From Acanthosoma haemorrhoidale (Eukaryota > Arthropoda > Insecta > Hemiptera > Acanthosomatidae), in NCBI GenBank assembly GCA_930367205.1, contig OV884012.1, positions 52,907,239 to 52,971,238 of the forward strand: a stretch of DNA of 64,000 nucleotides, read 5' to 3'. Positions 43,363 through 59,189 of the stretch are shown in pieces. Numbering within the stretch: the stretch's first letter is position 1; each line of letters starts with the position of its first letter. The position numbers and the translations under genes are program-made. The notes under the pieces are model-generated. The model was not told the origin of the DNA. It saw nothing but the letters and a program-made list of their open reading frames with translations, and did no database searches.

Positions 43363-44280
43363 GTTACTTTTTTATTCACCTCACCCTTTATTTTCATATA
43401 TTAATAGATTTTCATTTTTAATAAAAGCAACAGCGAAACAAATAAGAAATAAATGCCTATATGCATTGCATCCTATTTCTTCTATGATATCTACGGTTTT
43501 GTTTGTAAAATTTCGATTTGTATGTTTAATAGTTTAAGTGCTATTTCATACCTTGTACATAATTCTACTCATTAAATATATATGACTCGCACTTATACCA
43601 AGATTCAAATAAAATATACATACATAATTAAACTTTACATATTGAGTGGTGTATGAATGATCTTTTTATTAAATCTCTATTAAATCTCTTTATAAATAAA
43701 AACTGAAATAAAGTTCAAATTTATTTTTTTAATTGTGTTTATCATTTGATTCACAGTGAACGGCACTATGCAACACGAATGACATGACCGTATGAAGGTA
43801 AAGGGCAACCTGTGATACCTCCTATAGTTCTACCTAGGATTGGTCGATCTTAGCAGGTATCTAGTCCTGTTTCATTTAAGTCATTGTGGAGTTTTAGGTA
43901 AGACAAGGGGACGCTTGTATCAATGGGTTCGAGTGGGTAATCTAAAATTTATTCATGTCAGTCTGTAGGTATGGTAGGTTTCTGAGCAGTGTTCCGTTGT
44001 TCGTATGGTGGCTGCAATTATTTGCCTAAGTACATTGAATTGGGATTTCTAAAATGTGGCATTTTCATGCGTGTTTTAAGGTTTCAGTCATTGAGTGGAT
44101 TCCTTCAACTTTTCTGTCACTGCCAGTTTTTAGCGCTAGGCGGCAGTTTTTATATGCAAGTATTTTTAGTTTGAAGTCTTGCGTGAGAATTTCAAGTCAA
44201 TGAAAATATTTTACTGTGTCTGTCTGAGGCATAAGTTAATTGTCGATTGATTGGTACGGAGTCCAGTACGTAGTGTGAAT
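43363..44280. other. Intergenic DNA, no gene recognised
   Basis: The segment 43740-44270 is less AT-rich than the surroundings and borders the copia LTR. Its translations show no motif. Confidence 0.4.
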
Positions 44281-44446
44281 CTGAGAATAAATAGTAGTCT
44301 CATAGGCAAACAAATAACACACTTTAATGTAACCCTGTTTATTGTGCACAGTGAACATCTGAGAGAGAACCTCTCACACACCACCAGTGTCGCCAATGCC
44401 AACTGTATTCCAATGATAATAATATATATACAAAGTACTCTCATAG
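44281..44446 (-). repeat. 3' LTR of copia element
   Basis: In sense it starts CTATGAGAGTAC and ends TTATTCTCAG; the TG...CA core is just inside these ends. A purine tract (TTGAGAGGGG, 44450-44459 complement) lies directly upstream in sense. Confidence 0.88.
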
Positions 44447-44614
44447 CCCCTCTCAATTTCAAGTCCATATATAAAACACAAACAACAAATCACTTGAAAT
44501 TGTAGCAATTAATTCAAATCAAACAAGAGTAATAGCAAACAACAAAAAATTAATTTAAACAAAGCTGAGATCTAAAAAATGAAAATTTATTACTATTGAG
44601 CGCTTTATTGTCTG

Positions 44615-45331
44615 CTATATTTGTAAAGGACCGTCTCTTTTGGTTGTAAATACCCACTTTGTCTCAATAGGTTTTGAAGTGGATGGGATGTCTTCAACAA
44701 GAGTCCAAGTTTTGAAATCCTCATGTGCAGTCAACTCTTTCTTTATAGCATCAGTCCAACCCCTTTTTACTGCCTCCGCATAAGTTTGTGGATCATCCTC
44801 AGTTAAGACAAAAGGCTGTATGCAGATGAAAGTCTTTAAGGCATGAAGGAATTTTTCTTTGCCTTTCCGGTCTAATTTTCTTTCTATCGCGGTTTTCTTC
44901 CTCAAATCCGTAGAACTCTTCTTCGCTGTCTGAGAGTACTTTCTTCTCTGTGTCTTCCCTTTCATTTCCCTCTTTGTTGTCTTCTTCATTAGATGGAACA
45001 GGTGTCCGAGAATTATTCTCCAAATAGTTAATCTCGGTATAAAAAATAGTGTCTCGTCAAACTTCACATCACGAGAAATAATTATCTTACCCTTCTCTGA
45101 GTCCCAAATCCGATATCCAGCACCAGAATAACCAACCATTCGTCCATCCCGACCTCTAGGTTCAAGTTTGCTTCCCTTTGGCAGTTGAAGGTACCAGACT
45201 TTACATCCAAAAACCCGTAGCTTCGACAAATAGTTTTTCCCATAAAACATTTCAGCAGGTGTCCGGGCATTCAGTGTGACTGAAGGGGATCGGTTAAGTT
45301 GATATGCTGCGGTGCGAACCGCCTCCCCCAT
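44615..45331 (-). pseudogene. copia Pol fragment: integrase C-terminus to RT start
   Basis: The 238-codon frame carries the integrase C-terminal region (YQLNRSPSV, TPAEMFYGK, LRVFGCKVWY, GYSGAGYRIWD) and then the beginning of the copia RT domain (DPQTYAEAV...WTDAIKKEL...KTWTLVE, TKWVFTTKRDG). It stops directly after the first RT block. The palm domain with the YxDD site and RNase H are deleted, so the element cannot copy itself. The copia RT usually extends for some 500 residues beyond this point. Confidence 0.9.
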
Positions 45332-45648
45332 AGATACTTTTCAAATTACTGTCAACGAACATTGTTCTCACCTTATTAAGAAGTGTCAAATTCAACCTCT
45401 CCGCAGCTCCCCACTGTTGAGGTGTATACCCAGCTGTAAATTCATGTACAACACCATTAAATCTGCAAAACTCCTTAAATTTGTTTGATCGGAACTCTCC
45501 ACCCCTATCAGAACGGATTATTCATACATTGACTCCTTTATTCTTCATCATTCTATAAAAATCCACTACTTTTTCTCCAGCATCTGATTTTTCTTTAAGT
45601 AAAAAAATGGTTGTAAAATGAGAGAAATCGTCTAATATTGACAAGTTA
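45332..45648 (-). pseudogene. copia integrase core with stops and frameshift
   Basis: Between the two longer frames the complement reads LDDFSHFTTIFLLKEKSDAG, then a TGA inside the strand before SDRGGEF, then FNGVVHEFTAGYTPQQ and GAAERLN. The second catalytic Asp (SDRGGE) and the Glu (AAERLN) are still visible. The core is broken by at least one stop and by frame changes at both ends. Confidence 0.85.
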
Positions 45649-47133
45649 TTAAGACCTTTCGCCATCCATTGTTCTTTCATTGACAGGTCCCCAAACGTCT
45701 GTGTAAATTAGTTCGCCTATTCGTGTAGATCGTGGGTATTCTTTTCTATTAAAAGGCTGTCTTTCCGCCTTACCTTTTTGATACGAATCACATACTCTAT
45801 CCGAGCATGGTATATTCAAAAGTTGTAGTCCACTTCGATTTAAGCGCCCAAGTCTTAAATGCCACAAATCATCGGATTTTTCGGACAGTAAACAGTCATT
45901 TCTTTTTGTATTAAGTTTAAAACGGAACACAAAATGATTGTTATACATTTCACTAATTATTGGTTTGGGTTTCATCATAATTTTTGCAAAAATGTTTGTA
46001 AATACGACATCGTAACCGTCTTTGTTTATCTTCTTAACTGATAAGAGGTTACACGGAAGGTTGTCCACAATCAGTCCGTTTATTTTGAACTTCACGTCTG
46101 TTTTATCGCAATACACTTCAAGGATACCTTCTTTCTTAGCAAATATATTTGAGCCGTCAGCAATTTTTATTGGAACTGGCTCAATACACTTCACTTCTGA
46201 CATTAAATCCAATACATCACCTCGAAATAAATTATGACTCGCTCCACTGTCCAGTATGAAATTAACATAACTATTTCTACTTGGTTTTTCCTCAGTAGAT
46301 AATGCTATAAATGTTACGTCTTTGTGATTCATTTCGGCCTCAGCCAAATAGCCCTCGTTATATCTCGGTTGATATTCACCTCTTGGTGGGTAACTGCCTC
46401 CTCTTGACGAATAACTGTTCTCTCTCGGTGGGAAATTTCCCCCTCTTGGCGGGAAATTATTCCTTCCATTATCCTTAATTCTTGGACACGAATTTTTTAA
46501 ATGATTCGTACTTCCACAACCGAAACACCGTTTAACTTTAGCTCCGAACGAAAACTCCTCCGAAGGAGATGAAACAGCGTTAGTATTATTAATCTTCAAC
46601 TCAGCATCCAGAAGTTTGCTCTTGACGAACTCTATTGTTAGTTTTTTATCTGATGTTTCCAATAGCGTAATTACCGTGTCGTATTTTGGGGGCATCGTCA
46701 TAAGTAAATGGCAAACTTTATCGTCCTCATCCATTTTTGTATCAGGTGCCTCTAGTTCAGCCATGATCTCGTCGAATTTTACGAAGTGGTCTTGAAGTGC
46801 TGTGTTTTCACCACACTTTAATTGGATTAACTTTCGACGTAAATACAGTTTCGACAGTACACTTTTACGTTCAAAAATGTTCTCAAGACATTTTATCATC
46901 TCATACGATGTTGAAGCATTTTTCAAGTATTCAATATGCTTGCCGGATACACACGCGATTATAATAGACCGAGCCGTGGCGTCATTCGCCTTTATTGTCT
47001 TGTCCTCGTTTGATATGTCTTTCTTTTTTACCACATCCAGTATTCCTTTATCCTCGAGAATACTAAATACCCGAAACTTCCAGGTTGTGAAGTTAATCTC
47101 ACTTAATTGCGGGAACGGAATCTATGAAGCCAT
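45649..47133 (-). pseudogene. copia Gag-protease-integrase N-terminus
   Basis: The first ATG (47133) is followed by a TAG at codon 4 (47122-47124). The frame is then open to 45649, a long Gag-Pol segment with a Gag domain of the copia type (FTTWKFRVFSIL, LRRKLIQLKCGE, MTMPPKYDTVI), one zinc knuckle CFGCGSTNHLKNSC, an Arg-Gly-rich stretch (about 45 residues, PPRGG repeats), a protease site DSGA, and the pre-integrase HLRLGRLN...C..C motif with the second His replaced by Arg. It ends in a stop just after WGPVNERT. Confidence 0.9.
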
Positions 47134-47207
47134 GATGCCGTCAATTCACTCTTGGGAATTTTTAATGATCACACTTCCTAATACCGTTAAACTAACCCCG
47201 ACTGGGT

Positions 47208-47223
47208 GACTGGGCCCATAACC
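47208..47223 (-). promoter_or_regulatory. copia primer-binding site (initiator tRNA-Met, internal)
   Basis: In sense the site is GGTTATGGGCCCAGTC, two bases inside the CA end of the 5' LTR. It pairs with the anticodon stem-loop of initiator tRNA and not with its 3' end. This is the half-tRNA priming known from Drosophila copia. Confidence 0.9.
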
Positions 47224-47224
47224 T

Positions 47225-47390
47225 CTGAGAATAAATATTAGTCTCATAGGCAAACAAATAACACACTTTAATGTAACCCTGTTTATTGTGCACAGTGGAC
47301 ATCTCAGAGAGAACCTCTCACACACCACCGGTGTCGCCAATGCCAACTGTATTCCAATGATAATAATATATATACAAAGTACTCTCATAG
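47225..47390 (-). repeat. 5' LTR of copia element
   Basis: It is the partner of 44281-44446, with about four differences (for example AATATTAG against AATAGTAG, and CACCGGTG against CACCAGTG). Confidence 0.88.
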
Positions 47391-48105
47391 CGAATGTTAT
47401 CTATAGTGACTTTGTTATGCGAAATAGTGTTTTCCATTAGATCCACCATTGTCGTAAGAGCGTGGATGTGGTTTTGAAGAACCAATGAAGCGTTTTTTGG
47501 CTTGTTGCGCTCGGAGAATAGTTGTGTGTAAATAATTTAACGGAGTGGAGCAAATATTGAACCCCCTTTGGACAACAGCTTTTAACAGGTGAAACGAAGA
47601 GATCGATAAAACTTCTCAAATATTGAAGGTATGATTTCAGGATGAAATATAAAAAAAAAAACCTGATTGTTTTCAACTGATTTTTTTCGTTATTGCCAGT
47701 AGTAATATTAAAAGATTATTTGAAAATTAATTTTAACTACCATTGCGATTGTTCTCATTTTGTTATGAATCTTTACTCTATAGTACACTGTTGCGCAATC
47801 AAAGAAAATAAATATTATTGTTATCAGAATAAGGCACGACCTTAAAACGCAATCATACTTAAAATTACTAATATATATTTCAACGTACTTATTTATTCCT
47901 TTGTCTCCTTTGAATGTTTCACCCTAGACATGTTACAGTAAAAGTACCTAGTATTATCAATAGTATTATATAGTATTGTCAATAGGCAAGCCTTAAGGAA
48001 TATACTTTATTTTAGAAATAATTGCTGACGATTGCTTTTTGTATGTCTACAATCTCATTTACTGTGATAGTGGTCTTACAAATATAATCAAATTGAATAA
48101 GAAAG
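47391..48105. other. AT-rich intergenic DNA
   Basis: No gene or element can be recognised. Confidence 0.5.
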
Positions 48106-49005
48106 AAAAAGGTTTCACATTCAGGTGAACCCGGTCAAAACTCAAGGGATCGTCTTCTCCTTCCAGCATGGAAAACGGAAGCGTCCACCCAGCTTCACCA
48201 TAGACGGGACTGAATGCAAACTTTCCAACAGCATATGCTACCTCGGCATCAACCTAGGCAGACACATGACGTTCTACACACACCTGCAGAAAAAGTTGAA
48301 AAGAGTACGTAGGACTTACTACTCTCTCCAGCATCTCATCACAAGCCCGGCTATATCCCTTCGGCTGAAACTGTTAATATATAAGAGCATCCTGAGGCCA
48401 GCTCTACTGTTTGGGACACCACTCTTCCGATTCCTACACACTAGCACAATAACTCGACTCCAGAGCTTCCAGAACAAAATCCTGCGCAAGGCACTATGGC
48501 ATACCCCTTTTCGTGATATGAAGGCTCCCGACATCCACGAAAAGTTCGAAGTCCCCACTATCACCGAAGCCATCTAAAGAAGACACATCAAGTTCTTTGA
48601 CTCAATGAAACATAGCCAAAACCCTCTGTTCCGAGACATGACACCCCCACCACTACCAGCAAGATGGCAACTCTCAAGATCTGGTAAAACAGACCAAATG
48701 GTGGACATCACGGCGCTTGGCCCACCAACAATAAGCCTCTAACGGGCACCCAACACTCCTATCCGACTAAATAAGACTGTACTACATGCCTAGAGGGACT
48801 CTAGGCCCAGCCACCAATGGGCTCTCACCACTGCAACGCAACAATCAACCTCTACCGAAGCTTCCCAAACTCCTTAATTCCCTCACACCACCTTCAAGCA
48901 GTTGCTCCTGGTACAAGGATCTGCTCAGCCCAAATATTCCCTTTATTTTTCCCTCATCCTTAATCTTATAATTAGAGAGCTAAGAAAAAAACAAAACAAA
49001 AAGGT
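48106..49005 (+). mobile_element. 5'-truncated jockey-type LINE (second family)
   Basis: The body is about 48114-48997, with part of ORF2, a 3' UTR and an A-rich tail (AAGAAAAAAACAAAACAAAA). AAAAAGGT occurs at 48106-48113 and 48998-49005 and may be the target duplication, although the A-rich tail makes this ambiguous. The 3' end (AGAGAGCTAAG before the A tail) matches that of the nested LINE at 20380-20400 (GAGAGCTCTG). Confidence 0.8.
48114..48740 (+). pseudogene. LINE ORF2 C-terminal part with premature stop
   Basis: The frame starts inside RT with VNPVKTQGIVFSFQ, the segment just after the FADD motif. It continues through YLGINLGRHMTF, LLIYKSILRPALLFGTPLF and LQSFQNKILR to TITEAI, where a TAA (48575-48577) interrupts it. 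The same frame then resumes as RRHIKFFDSMKHSQNPLF. The homologous position in the nested LINE at 19774 reads through, so this stop is a later mutation. Confidence 0.85.
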
Positions 49006-49258
49006 AGGCAGAAGGAAAACTATAATGGCCAATTAGACTCCAAAATAATGTTATATTTTATAGTGAGAATTGACGTTTCGTTATCATATCTGGCATTTTC
49101 CAAGGCCTAAAAAAGGTTTGTTTATAAAATTCCATTCTATATTACTTTAATTATGTCATTTATCATTTGTTCCTAAACACTGTTTCACATAGCATAGGTC
49201 CAGTTCATCAATTCAAAGTCAATTGCTGCTATCATTACTGTAACAATTAGTAACAGTC

Positions 49259-53299
<4,041 letters not shown>

Positions 53300-53370
53300 C
53301 ACGTTTACGATGTCTTGGAGGCCGGTGTCCCGCAGGGGTACGGTTAAGTCCGCTCTCGTTAACCTCAGTC
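53300..53370 (+). pseudogene. Possible LINE RT scrap (GVPQG motif)
   Basis: The frame reads VYDVLEAGVPQG and then shifts by one base to continue as TVKS. 'GVPQG(T/S)VLSP' is RT motif B of non-LTR elements. The surrounding 53260-53540 is distinctly GC-richer than the neighbourhood, as expected for a retroposon remnant. The match is short. Confidence 0.35.
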
Positions 53371-53540
53371 GCAATAAGTTCGCGACTTAACAGCTCAGCC
53401 TGACAGCTGGGGGATGTCGCTGGCTGCTTGCTCCTATTGTAAAACTTGTCTCTTGTCGGGGGTCAACATACCGGAGTCGACCATCGGTTGATTTGTGTTT
53501 TACTTCAAAACTAGTCGAGCCATAAGCTCAGGCGCCTCTT

Positions 53541-55111
53541 CATATATATATTGTTTATATTATATCCATTTTATTTTTGCTTTCGTTTTATTATCAATTA
53601 TGAACTAAAATATATTTTTTTGAAACGAAATAAAGTACATGGTCTAAATAAACATTATGAAATGACCCGAGTGAGTTTCTTAAATTATTTAACAAGATTA
53701 ATTCATTTTATTTATTAAATCTTACTTAAAAACGTACATAAACAGATTTAAACTGTTGGATCACAAACCCTCGTTTATTGAATCTACTTTTGTGTTACCT
53801 TCTTTGATCCTTTTAACCTTAAATATCGATAGCTTCTGAGTTGGGACTTGAGAATGCATTAAACGCTGTTTATTTTTTTATAAAATGAGATAATGTCGAT
53901 GTCACAACATTTATCAGGGCACAAAAATATTGATTCGGGATTGTTGGAAGAATGACTGAAAATGGGTTCCGAAGTACATCGGGACCAAAGTTTCGTAAAC
54001 CCTGTCCTTGAAACACCAAGCACACTATTTAACGACGAATGTCTCGCTTCTCTTGAAAAATATCGCTAAAATTTAAGCTAGCTGGAATGTGAATTTTAAG
54101 TACACATATTTAAATATACGTACGATTATGTACGTAAATCCAGTAAACTGCATATTATCTAGCTAACTATTGTGGCTGGGGTTCTCTCTTTAATTAATAA
54201 AATCATGATAAGTTTAATTGATAAAGACTACCTTGAAAAGGTTCAATGCACGCTATGCAAATGTACCTTTTGCTCGACTTGACCGAGGAATCCCATGAAA
54301 GTCTCTGAGATGACAACTGTCTGAACTGGAAGACTATCTCGGCCCCCAATCGAACGCCGGTCAGAGTAAATCGGGCAGCAAAGTCGTTCCAAGTCTTAAT
54401 TAAGCGAATGACCCATTGAGCGTGAATGGTGGATGGTTCAGGAGAACCCACTCGACTGGATACATGCGCGCCAGTACATTAACATCGGCGGTCCGATGGC
54501 TTATTAGCCTTGAGAAAATTATTCACAGTGCAGGGAATCGGTACTCTTCACAGACTGTGTTGACGTAAAACTTTGGTAAATATGCGGTCATTTCGGTGAT
54601 TAGAGTTACCTACTGCATAAACTATATTTTCTCAGTGTTCTGTGTTAAGCCTAGTGTGCTGAAAATAAGTCATAAAAGCTGTAAAAAATTGTTGCTATAT
54701 TATCATCAACTAACATTTTCACACTCACGACATCACAAACACAGCGAACAAATTAAATGAGAAAAAAAATATATGAACATGTATGATTTTTGTCAACATC
54801 CTGAAGAGAACTAAATTTTTATTACATTACATGTGAAATTTCTCCCATATCTTAATTGAAAAATTACGCTAAAATTATTTTAAACAAATGGCGATTGGCG
54901 TTAAGGTAGGCTCTATCTTAAAGATGTGGCCTAAATCGTATATTTAATAAATCAACGACAAAATTATGAATGTGTGAGAAGCTTTACATGTAACAACATA
55001 TTCTCATGGGTTTTGGCTTTATGAGTAGTTGGGTTGGAAGCATATAGATAAGCTGAAGTAACGTTATATAGAATGTTTGGTAGCATTTTTTTAATATTAT
55101 TTTTAGAAAAA
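53541..55111. other. AT-rich intergenic DNA
   Basis: An 82-codon open frame (54203-54451, minus) is the only coding potential, and it is not recognisable. Confidence 0.45.
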
Positions 55112-56005
55112 CATTATATTATTATTATTATTTGTTCCGGCATTTGTGCACCGCGGCCTCAGTGAGACCTATTGTGCGCCGTCCGTGTCCCTGTCCTATA
55201 TATGTGACAGGCCCACGGCCTTTGCAAATCTGAGGATACTGAATGGATCGATCAGTTCACATAGTTTGGGGTCTACAATGCGATCACTACCAAAGTGAAA
55301 GTATCGCCTTCTAGCTAAGTTATCACAGTCACATATTATATGACGTGCCGTTTCTCCCTCTTTCTTGCAGAATCTGCAGATTGGTGATCCCACTATCCCC
55401 AAATTAAAGAGGTGTTTATTTAACCGACAGTGACCTGTATAGAGTCCTGTCGCACTTTTGAGTGTCCACCTGTCCATTGATAGAAGTGCTGAGCTTCTTC
55501 TCTTACAGGGTCCATTAAGTAACAGTTTCGAGTGTTCCTGTTTCTTAGTTTCTCTCCAAGAGAGTCTTGCCTTGTCCTCTAAAGCTAATTTTATACGCCT
55601 TTTAGCGTAGCTGAGGCTGATACCACATATGGGTTCAGGTGCAAGAGGTGTCTGTTCTGAGCCCACCCTTGCAAGGCCATCTGCCTTCTCATTGCCTGTG
55701 ATGCCTGTGTGTCCTGGCACCCAGTCGATTCTAACCTTATTGGCTAGCGAGAGTGTGTTTAAGTTGTTTTTACACTCCTCAACCAAATAAGGTCTGGTCG
55801 TATAGCTTCTCAGGGCGCCAATGGCTGCCTGGCTATCCGTGAAAATTGTGATTAGTCTGTTTCTTATACCCTCCCCAATTAAGGTTTGGGTCCAGACATT
55901 GATCGCCATCACTTCGGCCTGAAAGACCGAGGTGTGTCTACCTAAAGGAATAGAAATCCCAGAAACTGGTTTATCTTTCCTCCATATGCCATTATAACTT
56001 TGCCC
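55112..56005 (-). mobile_element. 5'-truncated I-clade LINE with RNase H and (TAA)n tail
   Basis: The fragment carries the RNase H and C-terminal part of an I-type ORF2. After the stop there are about 60 nt of 3' UTR, ending in AATAATAATAATATAAT (complement of 55112-55131) instead of poly(A). A TAA-repeat tail is a known feature of I elements. The 5' limit is near 56005, where the frame meets a TAA. Confidence 0.85.
55193..55990 (-). pseudogene. I-type LINE ORF2 C-terminus with RNase H
   Basis: The frame is open from about 55990 (GISIPLGRHTSVFQAEVMAI) to the stop at 55195. RNase H landmarks are the Glu in FQAEVMAI, the Asp in IFTDSQAAI, and the block VPGHTGITGNEKADGLAR with the final His and Asp. 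The first catalytic Asp (TDGS motif) should lie further upstream and is missing, so the enzyme is incomplete. After RNase H come the usual LINE blocks (RWTLKSATGLYTGHCRLNKHL) and the Cys-Cys-His-Cys finger CRFCKKEGETARHIICDC. The start Met often assigned here (55912) is internal. Confidence 0.88.
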
Positions 56006-56485
56006 TTAGTAGTCTAAGTGGTGTTAAGTAGTTGAGATAACTTGAGTTTGTAGAGCTGGAATTCCATGGATTTGATCTCAGGAACTAAATTGCAAGTAGG
56101 ATCCCAACTAGTGCACATCATTTTTCGTTGGAACAACTTTGTTATTTTTACGTGTTTACTAGGCCGAAACTAGTAAAGACGGATTGTTAGTTCAAGTGAA
56201 CACAGAAAATTTTGACTTTTTATTATATTTTGAAAATTGGAATACTTCATAGAAAACTAGTCCAATTTAAATTTATAATTTTAGTTTTTAGGCTAAAAAT
56301 TACATATTTGAACTCAAATGGACACTCTTTTAACACAAAAGTTAATTCTACGCATTGTAAAATTTAGGATTGACATGTCACTTATAGTTGGCGTCAAGCA
56401 ATTAAAAGCTTGAGAACCCACCATGCATTGTGCCACTCTGTGTACTACTTCTCTTCTATGACGAGATCCTTTTACTATGATGATG

Positions 56486-57356
56486 GCAATTGTAGCGACC
56501 GCTAACTACATGAGTTAACTCACCCTATACTCTGGTGCACATATATTGTAAGCAAAAGTAAAATAACAGGAACTAAATGTATGTAAATCATTGTAAAAGT
56601 TTTTAGCAATAAATGCGGGAGCCGGCAATCATAAACAAGTCACAAACGTAAGAGGGTCGCCAGCCGTCAGCCATAAACCTGAAAGGGTTAGCCACCTGGC
56701 AGCCATTAACCTGAAAGGGTTAGCCACCTGGCAGCAATAAACCTGAAAGGGTTAGCCACCTGGCTGCCATAAACCGACCCCTTTTAGGCCTTTGCCGCCT
56801 TCCGGCAGGAAGGGGAAACGATATTTAAACCAGTGCGTTTGGCCCTGTAAATCAGTCTAGTCTCTCCACATCCGCCTCTTAGTCCCTCATCCGTCTCTTA
56901 GTCTCCCTCGCGGATCCTCCCTCGTGGAGTCTCCTCGTGAGTCTCTCAGTCTTCCCTCAGTCTCCTCCTCAGCCTCTGAGACTCTCACGCCTCTACTCGG
57001 TAACGCCTTACACCAGGGCTCCTGGCCCCTGGAAGTCAGTCTCTTAGACTCCTTGCTTGCTAGTCTCTTCGCAGTCCCCTCGTGAGTCTCTTAGTCTCCT
57101 TGCAGAATCTCTGGCGACCTGTACCCGCGACGCTTGGCTTCCGCTCGAACTCTGAAACTTGACTTATTCTTTATGAAACCTCTGTACCTCTTCTCTTGAA
57201 CACAGTATATTGTCGGGGCATATACCTATCATAAAATGGAGTCAGATATTAACGCCGTCCTGGAACGATTGTCCAGGTTATTATCTCGAACAATCCGAAC
57301 TTGTCACCAGGGTTAGGGTGATCAGGCACCTCCCCTAGTGGCAACCCGACAGCAAT
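56486..57356 (+). mobile_element. Solo LTR (861 bp) with 5-bp TSD GCAAT
   Basis: It runs from TGTAGCGACCGC (56491) to GGCAACCCGACA (57351), with GCAAT on both sides (56486-56490 and 57352-57356). TATTTAAA is at 56822, with an ATCAGTC initiator 32 nt downstream. It is the same family as 42492-43236. Three copies of a 32-bp repeat lie at 56670-56770, absent in that form from the other copy. CT-rich direct repeats (TCTTAGTC, CTCGTGAGTC) lie downstream of the promoter. No internal retrotransposon sequence remains. Confidence 0.94.
56670..56770 (+). repeat. Three 32-bp tandem repeats in LTR U3
   Basis: The unit is about CCATAAACCTGAAAGGGTTA plus GCCACCTGGCAG, repeated near 56671, 56703 and 56735. 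They lie upstream of the LTR promoter, where tandem enhancer units are common in LTRs; that role is an inference. Confidence 0.85.
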
Positions 57357-58730
57357 CATTAAGCAATAAGCAGATCTGTGCTTAGTCCCCCGGACGCCTG
57401 TATGTGCCAACACAGCGCCAAGTAGCCCCTTCATCCCAAACGTCTAATTTCATGACGGTGACTATAGGGGTCATTTAAGGGTTCATATTTTTTTTAACAC
57501 TAGAAACTTTTATGCCTTCGCCTAGAATCTCAGATTATTGTTTCTTGTCTAGCCTAGTTATAATTGCAATGAGATAACCGAGATAGCAGATAGCAAAGAG
57601 ACTATCTAAAACTTAAATCACAAGATATTATTTTCCAGGGTATTGATAGTCAAAAAGGGAAATTTACAAGAGTATATTTTCACCATGGGTTGTTCAATTA
57701 AGCTCTAGCCTATTAAAAATTCCTTTCTTGACACAATATCATAAAACTGTCAAAGTTTCGTCTGTTCTGGCGTCATCGAGGACACCTATGAAAGCAACAT
57801 ATATGTATATTTGCTAATTTTGTGTAGTTAAAATATATAATACATAGTGAAATTTTAAACGACTGAATGCTATGATTCAGAATGTTATGAGATACAATTA
57901 TCAAATAAAAGAATGGGAATAATAAATACACAATTAAATTAGTAAAGTAACAAACCTGAGATATTTGCCTATAGTGAAAATCATTAACATTTTGTGTGTA
58001 TACCTAATTGGATCGGCCCCATTACGGCAAAAGATTAAAAATTATAATTTATAATAATATAATATAAGGAGTTACTTAAATAATTTAGAAAGAGATATAA
58101 ATATACAATTATAGTGTTGGGATGAGTTTGGTGATCAGCTGGAGAAGGATTAAATCTATTTTAAAGAAAATTTATATAATATACAACACTATCTTAGAAG
58201 CTGCTATTATTTTCCTGATGATACAGTAGCATAACAGCAAACTATTGATAAATCACATGAAAATATCAACACCTTTGAACGTCTATTACATAAATTGTCA
58301 CTAAAGTAATCCATAACTGTATGGTACAATTGAATAGATTTTTTTTTTTTATGGTGACCGTATTTATAATGTATATGTAACTGTATATTTATATTGTTGT
58401 GAGATTCTCTGTTGAATAAGCCTACCTACTAAGGGAGCCCCCAAGCATCAAGGAAACTCCCCACAAGGAAGCTGTAGTTCGTTATTCTCGAGGCTGGGAT
58501 CTACAAGGATCTCGTTTGTATCCGAACAAATAGGCAGTGTGCTTGTAATCCTGCTCATCGTTACCTACCTCCTTCAGGTCATGTCGAAGCCTTCTGTATC
58601 CCTAACAACAGTGCCATTTTTTTTGTGATTATTAAATATTTAAATAAAATTAAGTTCGTTGACTAAACCACTTTACTTTCGAGTAGACCTGATTCTCTTG
58701 TAATTACTTTCAAATTTATCATGGTACATC
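57357..58730. other. AT-rich intergenic DNA
   Basis: No coding region, RNA or element end was found apart from a GC-richer island at 58430-58610 that I cannot assign. Confidence 0.5.
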
Positions 58731-58747
58731 GGCCGCTTGGTCTAGGG
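58731..58747 (+). pseudogene. tRNA-Pro: tRNA-Pro 5' fragment, interrupted by hAT
   Basis: GGCCGCTTG plus GTCTAGGG equals positions 1-17 of the intact tRNA-Pro. The rest continues at 61274 after the transposon, and joining 58731-58747 to 61274-61328 would give all 72 bases unchanged. The gene was therefore intact before insertion. The fragment keeps the acceptor 5' strand but no B box. Confidence 0.95.
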
Positions 58748-59046
58748 CGTATGTGGGCAACAGCCGGCCCGCGGGCCGGATCCGGCCCGCTGTAAGATTT
58801 GATCCGGCCCGCGAGACATTTTGAAAAACCCAATTTAAAAAAAAAAAAATACACTACTTACTCATACTCATGGAATCAAGTGAGCGAGCAAGCCGAGTGG
58901 CGGTGATCATCAAAGAGTGAGGCGGCAAACATCAAAGTTCAAAGCCATTGATGTTTGCCGCCACACTGGCGGCGCAACAAAGGATTATTGCTTCGCAATT
59001 GTATTGTTCTACACTAGACGATTCTAGATCATTCCTTCATTTTGCC

Positions 59047-59083
59047 TATATAAGCGGGTGGATGACCGGAACTTAGTTCAGTC
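59047..59083 (+). promoter_or_regulatory. hAT transposase core promoter
   Basis: TATATAAG (59047-59054) is followed by TCAGTC with A at 59080, 33 nt after the first T of the TATA box. This is the arthropod TATA plus initiator spacing. The transposase ATG is 110 nt downstream. Confidence 0.7.
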
Positions 59084-59189
59084 CTATTCGAGCTACCGTG
59101 GTGATAAGTTTGCTTTGTGACTTTGTGTGCATCTTGAGTGCTTACTAATTATACCTATTTTCTTATTAAGTTTATCGAACGATAAGTAA

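Larger units (their letters stand above)
44281..47390 (-). mobile_element. Defective Ty1/copia LTR retrotransposon
   Basis: Two 166-bp LTRs (44281-44446 and 47225-47390) differ at about four positions, roughly 98% identity. The primer site next to the 5' LTR is GGTTATGGGCCCAGTC, complementary to the anticodon region of initiator tRNA-Met and the same as in Drosophila copia. The internal region is only 2.8 kb. Gag, protease and parts of integrase remain, but RT stops at its start and RNase H is missing. The flanks TGAAT and CGAAT might be an imperfect 5-bp duplication. Confidence 0.93.

Noticed and set aside
44276..47395. Target duplication TGAAT/CGAAT around the copia element
   Set aside because: One mismatch in five bases and uncertain LTR ends, so it is too weak to claim.
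56670..56770. Short regularly spaced repeats considered as a CRISPR array
   Set aside because: The units are directly tandem without unique spacers, lie within an LTR, and the DNA is eukaryotic.
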